DNA of 64,000 nucleotides from CAWBBA01 sp963729795. Its GTDB lineage: Bacteria > Desulfobacterota > Desulfomonilia > Desulfomonilales > Desulfomonilaceae. The position numbers and the translations under genes were made by a program. Below, piece after piece: positions 60,025 to 64,000 of this stretch. The notes under the pieces were generated by a model, which searched no databases, was not told where the DNA came from, and saw only the letters and a list, made by a program, of their open reading frames with translations. The stretch is taken from contig CAVSPC010000032.1 of assembly GCA_963729795.1 (NCBI GenBank), forward strand, positions 1 to 64,000. Direction: 5' to 3'. Numbering within the stretch: position 1 is the first letter of the stretch; each line of letters begins with the position of its first letter.

Positions 60025-61673
60025 TAAGGTGGCGTCCGCGCCTTGCTGGTGTTCTGTTCGGAGTCAATCTCCTGATAATCCTATTACCTTTGGGTGGGAT
60101 TGCCATTCTTCGGCTATACGACAGCGAGTTGATAAGGCGCACCGAGACGGAACTCAACGCGCAAGGCGCTCTGGTGGCATCCATGTACCGTACCGAACTG
60201 TTAAGGTCTTTGAGTTCAGCCAAAGCAGTTCGCACGGCGAGATCAGGTCTCTCTACTTACGGTCTCGCCCTAGCTCGGAAACGACCAAACCCAAAGAACC
60301 TCAGCGAGCGCTGGACGCCGATTGAGCCATTGTTGGACATAGCCAAAGATCGAGTCTATCCCCGAGCACCCGATGCCGTGGAATCGGACGTGCCTCCAGA
60401 CCCCCTGGGTGAGTCGATCGGAAAGAGGATCACGCCTGTGTTATTGGGCGCGCGCAGAGTGACCCTGAGTGGTGTAAGGGTCACTGATTTTCGGGCAATA
60501 GTTGTAGCGTCTACGCAAGGGGACTTAGGTAAGTCATTGATCAATCAGGAAGAAGTCAAGCGAGCTCTGTCGGGGGCGCATGTCAGTTTGCTCAGGCAGA
60601 GGGTCGACGAGGGGCCGACTCCGTCTGTAAGCTCCATCAGTCGTGGTGGTCGAGTGAGGGTTTTTGTGACAATGCCTATTATCGAACACGACAGACTGCT
60701 TGGTGTAGTTTTGTTGTCGAGAACCCCGATCGGTTTGTCCAAGGCGCTGAATCTCAACAGATTCTATCTTCTCAGTGGGGGTGTAACCGTCCTTCTTCTG
60801 ATGTGCGTTGCGACTGCCCTAACCACGCTCATTATAACTCGGCCGCTCAAAGCACTGATTCTCCAGGCCCGGCAGGTCACTCGTGGCGAAACAAAGGCTG
60901 TCGCGGCACCTCTAAAAAGACCTGGCACGTACGAGGTGGAACTGCTGTCGAAGGCTCTGGCCCAGATGTCCGCAGCGCTAGTAAAACGGTCGGACTACAT
61001 ACGGACTTTCGCGTCTAACGTCTCCCACGAGTTCAAGACCCCTCTAACTTCGATTCGCGGGACGGTTGAACTACTGAAGGACCATTTCGCGGACATGGCT
61101 CCAGAAGTTCGTGAACGTTTTCTCAATATTTTGGAACAGGACGCAGCCCGTCTGGCGAGGTTAGTTCGACGACTCCTGGACCTTGCGAAGGCCGAGGTTG
61201 CACAGCCGGGAACAGACCGGGCTCAGGTGACGGAAGTCCTAAAGCGAGTGACTGAGCGGTTCCGGTCCTACGACCTCAGCCTAACTTATGATCTTCGCTC
61301 CGAAGAGCAGCAGGTAGCTATGGCACCAGAGGTGTTGGAATCAATCCTGTCCAATCTTGTGGATAATGCGCGGCAGCACGGCGGCTCTCAAGTCAGCGTC
61401 CACCTCTCGACTCGGCCTGAGAAGGTCGCAGGCCGGGATCTCGTTGAAATCATAGTGCAGGACAATGGACCGGGGGTCTCGGAATCCGATTGTGGGAGGA
61501 TCTTTACGCCATTCTTCACCACAGCGAGAGAGAGCGGTGGCACGGGCTTGGGCCTTTCGATTGTCAGGGCTCTTGTAACCGCGCACCATGGGACCATAAC
61601 TTTAGAGGGGAGCGCGTCCGGCGCACGATTTAGTATCTTGCTCCCAGCCTATCCCAGCGCTGTCACAACCTGA
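60021..61673 (+). CDS. Membrane sensor histidine kinase
   Basis: A 550-residue kinase. Two membrane helices (about residues 10-32 and 245-268) border a periplasmic sensor domain of about 210 residues. HAMP (ITRPLKALILQARQVTRGET), the phosphoacceptor in NVSHEFKTPLTSIRGT (about residue 336), the N box NLVDNARQHG, and the G boxes (DNGPGVSE, GGTGLGLSIV) are complete. The sensor domain shows no motif that gives the signal. It works with the response regulator just upstream. Confidence 0.9.
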   Translation: MIRWRPRLAGVLFGVNLLIILLPLGGIAILRLYDSELIRRTETELNAQGALVASMYRTELLRSLSSAKAVRTARSGLSTYGLALARKRPNPKNLSERWTPIEPLLDIAKDRVYPRAPDAVESDVPPDPLGESIGKRITPVLLGARRVTLSGVRVTDFRAIVVASTQGDLGKSLINQEEVKRALSGAHVSLLRQRVDEGPTPSVSSISRGGRVRVFVTMPIIEHDRLLGVVLLSRTPIGLSKALNLNRFYLLSGGVTVLLLMCVATALTTLIITRPLKALILQARQVTRGETKAVAAPLKRPGTYEVELLSKALAQMSAALVKRSDYIRTFASNVSHEFKTPLTSIRGTVELLKDHFADMAPEVRERFLNILEQDAARLARLVRRLLDLAKAEVAQPGTDRAQVTEVLKRVTERFRSYDLSLTYDLRSEEQQVAMAPEVLESILSNLVDNARQHGGSQVSVHLSTRPEKVAGRDLVEIIVQDNGPGVSESDCGRIFTPFFTTARESGGTGLGLSIVRALVTAHHGTITLEGSASGARFSILLPAYPSAVTT

Positions 61674-61775
61674 AATGCTTGGTGCAGATCGCCGGCTGCC
61701 GTAACTTTCACGTATATACGGACGACGGAGGCTGGATATTAGAACTCGAGTGTCCAAACGGGGGATAGTCTTGTG

Positions 61776-61898
61776 CAGGTGGATCTTGTAACTGACGGAG
61801 GCATATTCTTATCGGAACCTTCGTCCATTATCAGCCTCCTCGAAGAAGAGCCGAAGGTGCTCCGCACTGGCAAGGGTGACGTCACGAAATTTGGCTAG
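61776..61898 (+). repeat. 123-bp direct repeat, copy 2 (duplicate of YrdC 3' end)
   Basis: Reads VQVDLVTDGGIFLSEPSSII and so on to a stop at 61896-61898, with no start of its own. It marks the right border of the segment that holds the truncated ankyrin gene and the two-component system. Confidence 0.85.
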
Positions 61899-63195
61899 TT
61901 GAAACATATTTCGCGAGGATCTCAGCGTTTCTTCGAGAGCTGCCTATGTGTTTTAGTATTTCCTCACGGCCTCTTTTGCCCAGTATTTCGGCGCGTGCAG
62001 GGTCTGAAAGTACCCCGGCCACCTTTCGGACCAAGTCTTCTGTCCCGGTAACTTCTACGCCTGAACCCGCGCTCACCAGAATGTCCCGCGCTTCTCTGAA
62101 ATCCTCCGTGGACGGTCCAAAGAGCACCATTTTCCCCCACGCGGCAGGCTCCAGGATATTCTGACCTCCCTTCGGGACCAACGAACCGCCAATGAACACC
62201 ACGGACGCAAGTGAAAAGATCTGAAACAGCTCTCCGGTACGATCCACTATTATGACTTTGCGTCCGTTTCTCTTCTCTCCGGTCTCCACGGAACTGCGGA
62301 GAAATGGCGGCTCCATACTACGATCTCGCATGGCCGACAGGATCTGAGGTGTCTTGTCCACGTGTCTGGGGACGAGGATCAGCAACAGTTCAGGGAACTC
62401 TTGAGTCAGAGTGCGGTACGCATCCAAGACAATTTCGTGCTCACCCGGGTGCGTGCTACCGGCTACAAAAACCGGCACAGAACCATTGATCTCGAGAACG
62501 TCGCTCATCTCTGTTTCAGTCTCTATCGGGATTTTCCGAAGGGCCGCATCGAACTTGGTGTTGCCGGTAACCTGGATTCTTCCGGAGGGTGCACCCATTT
62601 CCTCCATGCGCCGCCCGTCTATTTCCGAAGCCATCAGAAAAAGATCAATATGCTTCAAAGTCGAGGCGAAGAATCCTCGCAACCGCTTGTAACGAGGAAA
62701 TGACCGGTCTGAAATACGGCCGTTGGCCAGCGCAATGATTGCACCATTGCTTTTGATGCTATGGATCAGGTTTGGCCAAAGCTCGGTTTCCATCAAGACG
62801 AAGAGATCGGGCCGTATCCGACTGACTACATTGTTAACAAATGCGGGGAAATCCAGGGGAAGATAAAAGAAGGCATCCGCGTGGGAGATTACTTCGTGCG
62901 CCCTGGCCTGGCCGGTTTCAGTCCCTGTAGAAACAATGACGGACGCCAACGGTTGCAGATCCTTAAACGCCTTCACCAGAGGTCCGAGCGCGGTCACTTC
63001 GCCCACAGAGACAGCGTGAAACCATACGCGAGGCTTCGACAATTTTTCCGGAACAAAGCCGGTGGGCAGTCTACCCAGCTTTCCGTGGAGAGATTGTCGA
63101 TACTTCTTGCCCAGCACGATTCGCGGAAAATAATAGACCGCAAGGAAAGGAGCCACTAGGGAGTGAAGGACTATATTGTATATGAAACGACTCAT
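61882..63195 (-). CDS. waaA: 3-Deoxy-D-manno-octulosonic acid transferase (Kdo transferase)
   Basis: A 437-residue GT-B glycosyltransferase that adds Kdo to lipid A. The N-terminal membrane anchor (SRFIYNIVLHSLVAPFLAVY), VWFHAVSVGEVTALGPLVKA, VLMETELWPNLI and the donor site NILEPAAWGKMVLFGPSTED are characteristic. It shows the organism makes LPS. The last 17 bases overlap copy 2 of the YrdC repeat (antisense), so the natural C-terminus could be slightly altered. Start at 63195 (MSRFIYNIV); an alternative lies 5 codons upstream. Confidence 0.9.
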   Translation of the reverse strand: MSRFIYNIVLHSLVAPFLAVYYFPRIVLGKKYRQSLHGKLGRLPTGFVPEKLSKPRVWFHAVSVGEVTALGPLVKAFKDLQPLASVIVSTGTETGQARAHEVISHADAFFYLPLDFPAFVNNVVSRIRPDLFVLMETELWPNLIHSIKSNGAIIALANGRISDRSFPRYKRLRGFFASTLKHIDLFLMASEIDGRRMEEMGAPSGRIQVTGNTKFDAALRKIPIETETEMSDVLEINGSVPVFVAGSTHPGEHEIVLDAYRTLTQEFPELLLILVPRHVDKTPQILSAMRDRSMEPPFLRSSVETGEKRNGRKVIIVDRTGELFQIFSLASVVFIGGSLVPKGGQNILEPAAWGKMVLFGPSTEDFREARDILVSAGSGVEVTGTEDLVRKVAGVLSDPARAEILGKRGREEILKHIGSSRRNAEILAKYVSTSQIS

Positions 63196-63244
63196 CTGGG
63201 CTGAGCGCACGCGGGTACTTGATCCCAGCGGGATCTGTGGGCCT

Positions 63245-63997
63245 TCATCGACACTGTTCGGTTTTGGTTGAAAATGTTGTCTGGAGCTGGAAATTTTTTT
63301 CCACCAAAAAAGGGTTTGGTTCGATCTTGTTGATCCTCACCAGCGTTTTCCAGCCTCCTGGTGGGGATTGCACCTCAAAGCGCCGAGGAAGCCACCCGTC
63401 AGTGCCGGATTGGAAGTCAGAGAAATCTGCTGTCAGATCTATGTCACCGTCGGGACTGAGTCTTACGAGACGGGTCAGCAGCAATTTCTGAGGTTGCAGA
63501 GTTGCCCCCCATACGCGGCCCTGAAAAGCCAAACGAATCACGACCTTGTCCGGATCGCTTCGGAGCACCCTGTCAAAACGAACGTTCTTCCATTGGAGAA
63601 GCACCAGAGGGATCAAGCCCTCAATCTCCGCAACATCCGGAAACCTGCGGCTAAAGCATTCTTTTCCACCCTTGATAATTTTTCCGTCCGTGGGAATGTA
63701 CAGTTCAAAGAGATTGGCTTTGATGACCAACTCAAACAATGAATTACCCGCCGGGGCTATTCCCTGGAATCTGAAGTCGTTGGGCCGCCTGTACAAAAGG
63801 AATCCTTTGATGTCCTGGCGGGATTTCCCTCTATCGTACACGCTCGTGACATTCATGACGCATTTTAGTGCGGTTATGTTCTTCCCTTTCTTTGCCAATG
63901 TTTCGGGAATATCCTGCGGCCTGACGATAGGATCGGCCAGTGACAGACTCGGACCTACAGCAAGCAAAGTCACGAGAATTATGAGGCAGACCATCAA
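63245..63997 (-). CDS. Exported LolA/LolB-like or DUF4292-type envelope protein, at window edge
   Basis: A 250-residue protein with an N-terminal signal-like segment (MVCLIILVTLLAVGPSLSLA). TALKCVMNVTSVYDRGKSRQ, FLLYRRPNDFRFQGIAPAGN and LFELVIKANLFELYIPTDGK suggest an open beta barrel of the LolA/LolB type. Such proteins carry lipoproteins or lipids. TTG or ATG start at the very edge of the window, so the true start may lie outside. It precedes waaA on the same strand, as envelope genes often do. Confidence 0.6.
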   Translation of the reverse strand: MMVCLIILVTLLAVGPSLSLADPIVRPQDIPETLAKKGKNITALKCVMNVTSVYDRGKSRQDIKGFLLYRRPNDFRFQGIAPAGNSLFELVIKANLFELYIPTDGKIIKGGKECFSRRFPDVAEIEGLIPLVLLQWKNVRFDRVLRSDPDKVVIRLAFQGRVWGATLQPQKLLLTRLVRLSPDGDIDLTADFSDFQSGTDGWLPRRFEVQSPPGGWKTLVRINKIEPNPFLVEKNFQLQTTFSTKTEQCR

Positions 63998-64000
63998 ATA

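Overview
The window looks like a chromosomal segment of an anaerobic Desulfobacterota (former deltaproteobacteria) bacterium, possibly close to Desulfomonile or Syntrophobacter; this is inferred from gene content, not from a marker gene. Supporting content: a MetV-MetF methylene-tetrahydrofolate reductase pair as in Wood-Ljungdahl organisms, an orange-protein (ORP) type cluster of NifX-like proteins and MinD/Mrp ATPases with a divergent sigma-54 activator, a selenocysteine peroxiredoxin, a CDF-NifX fusion, CGGC proteins, butyryl-CoA type beta-oxidation enzymes and a molybdopterin oxidoreductase. Kdo transferase and HtpX indicate a Gram-negative envelope.

Layout. 0-5 kb is decayed: a frameshifted IS200 transposase, a ParE-type toxin-antitoxin pair between two 50-bp direct repeats, a DUF4139 gene in three frames and a broken FecR-like gene. 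5.3-10.9 kb holds htpX and a phosphite uptake and oxidation operon (ptxA, ptxB, ptxC, ptxD) in which ptxC is split by a 227-bp IS200/IS605-like mini-element, then a PilZ gene. 11-16 kb has a PadR regulator, a frameshifted outer-membrane protein, an amidohydrolase and small conserved genes. 16.8-22.5 kb has an SNF2 helicase with its SWIM partner and an IS110 element. 23-26 kb holds metVF, the selenoprotein peroxiredoxin and a CGGC protein.

26.4-40.6 kb is a long minus-strand metal/iron-sulfur block: CDF-NifX transporter, zinc ribbons, MoaE-like protein, two copies of a receiver-like plus DUF364 pair (one of each degraded), MBL hydrolase, a TrmO-CGGC fusion, IscU-like scaffold, FmdB, DUF59, two ferredoxin-MinD ATPases, three NifX-like proteins, Mrp and DUF5320. 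A clear -24/-12 promoter precedes the first gene, and the sigma-54 activator is divergent from it. The activator frame carries a single extra base. The inferred job is assembly or trafficking of metal-sulfur clusters.

41-47 kb: 3-hydroxybutyryl-CoA dehydrogenase, acyl-CoA dehydrogenase, a 784-residue GAF protein and a stand-alone TrmO. 47.06-49.44 kb is a complete transposon with 29-bp perfect terminal inverted repeats and an 8-bp target duplication; its IS1595-type transposase is truncated and it carries cargo. Then come an IS1-like remnant, a methyltransferase/BglII-like endonuclease pair, a radical SAM/SPASM enzyme, Gx transporter and NusG-II proteins, and a molybdopterin oxidoreductase. 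56-64 kb: nrdR-ribD, a Sua5/YciO/YrdC gene, a two-component system bracketed by a 123-bp direct repeat of that gene's 3' end, waaA and an envelope protein running to the edge. Many genes contain single-base frameshifts, so either real decay or consensus sequencing error must be considered throughout.
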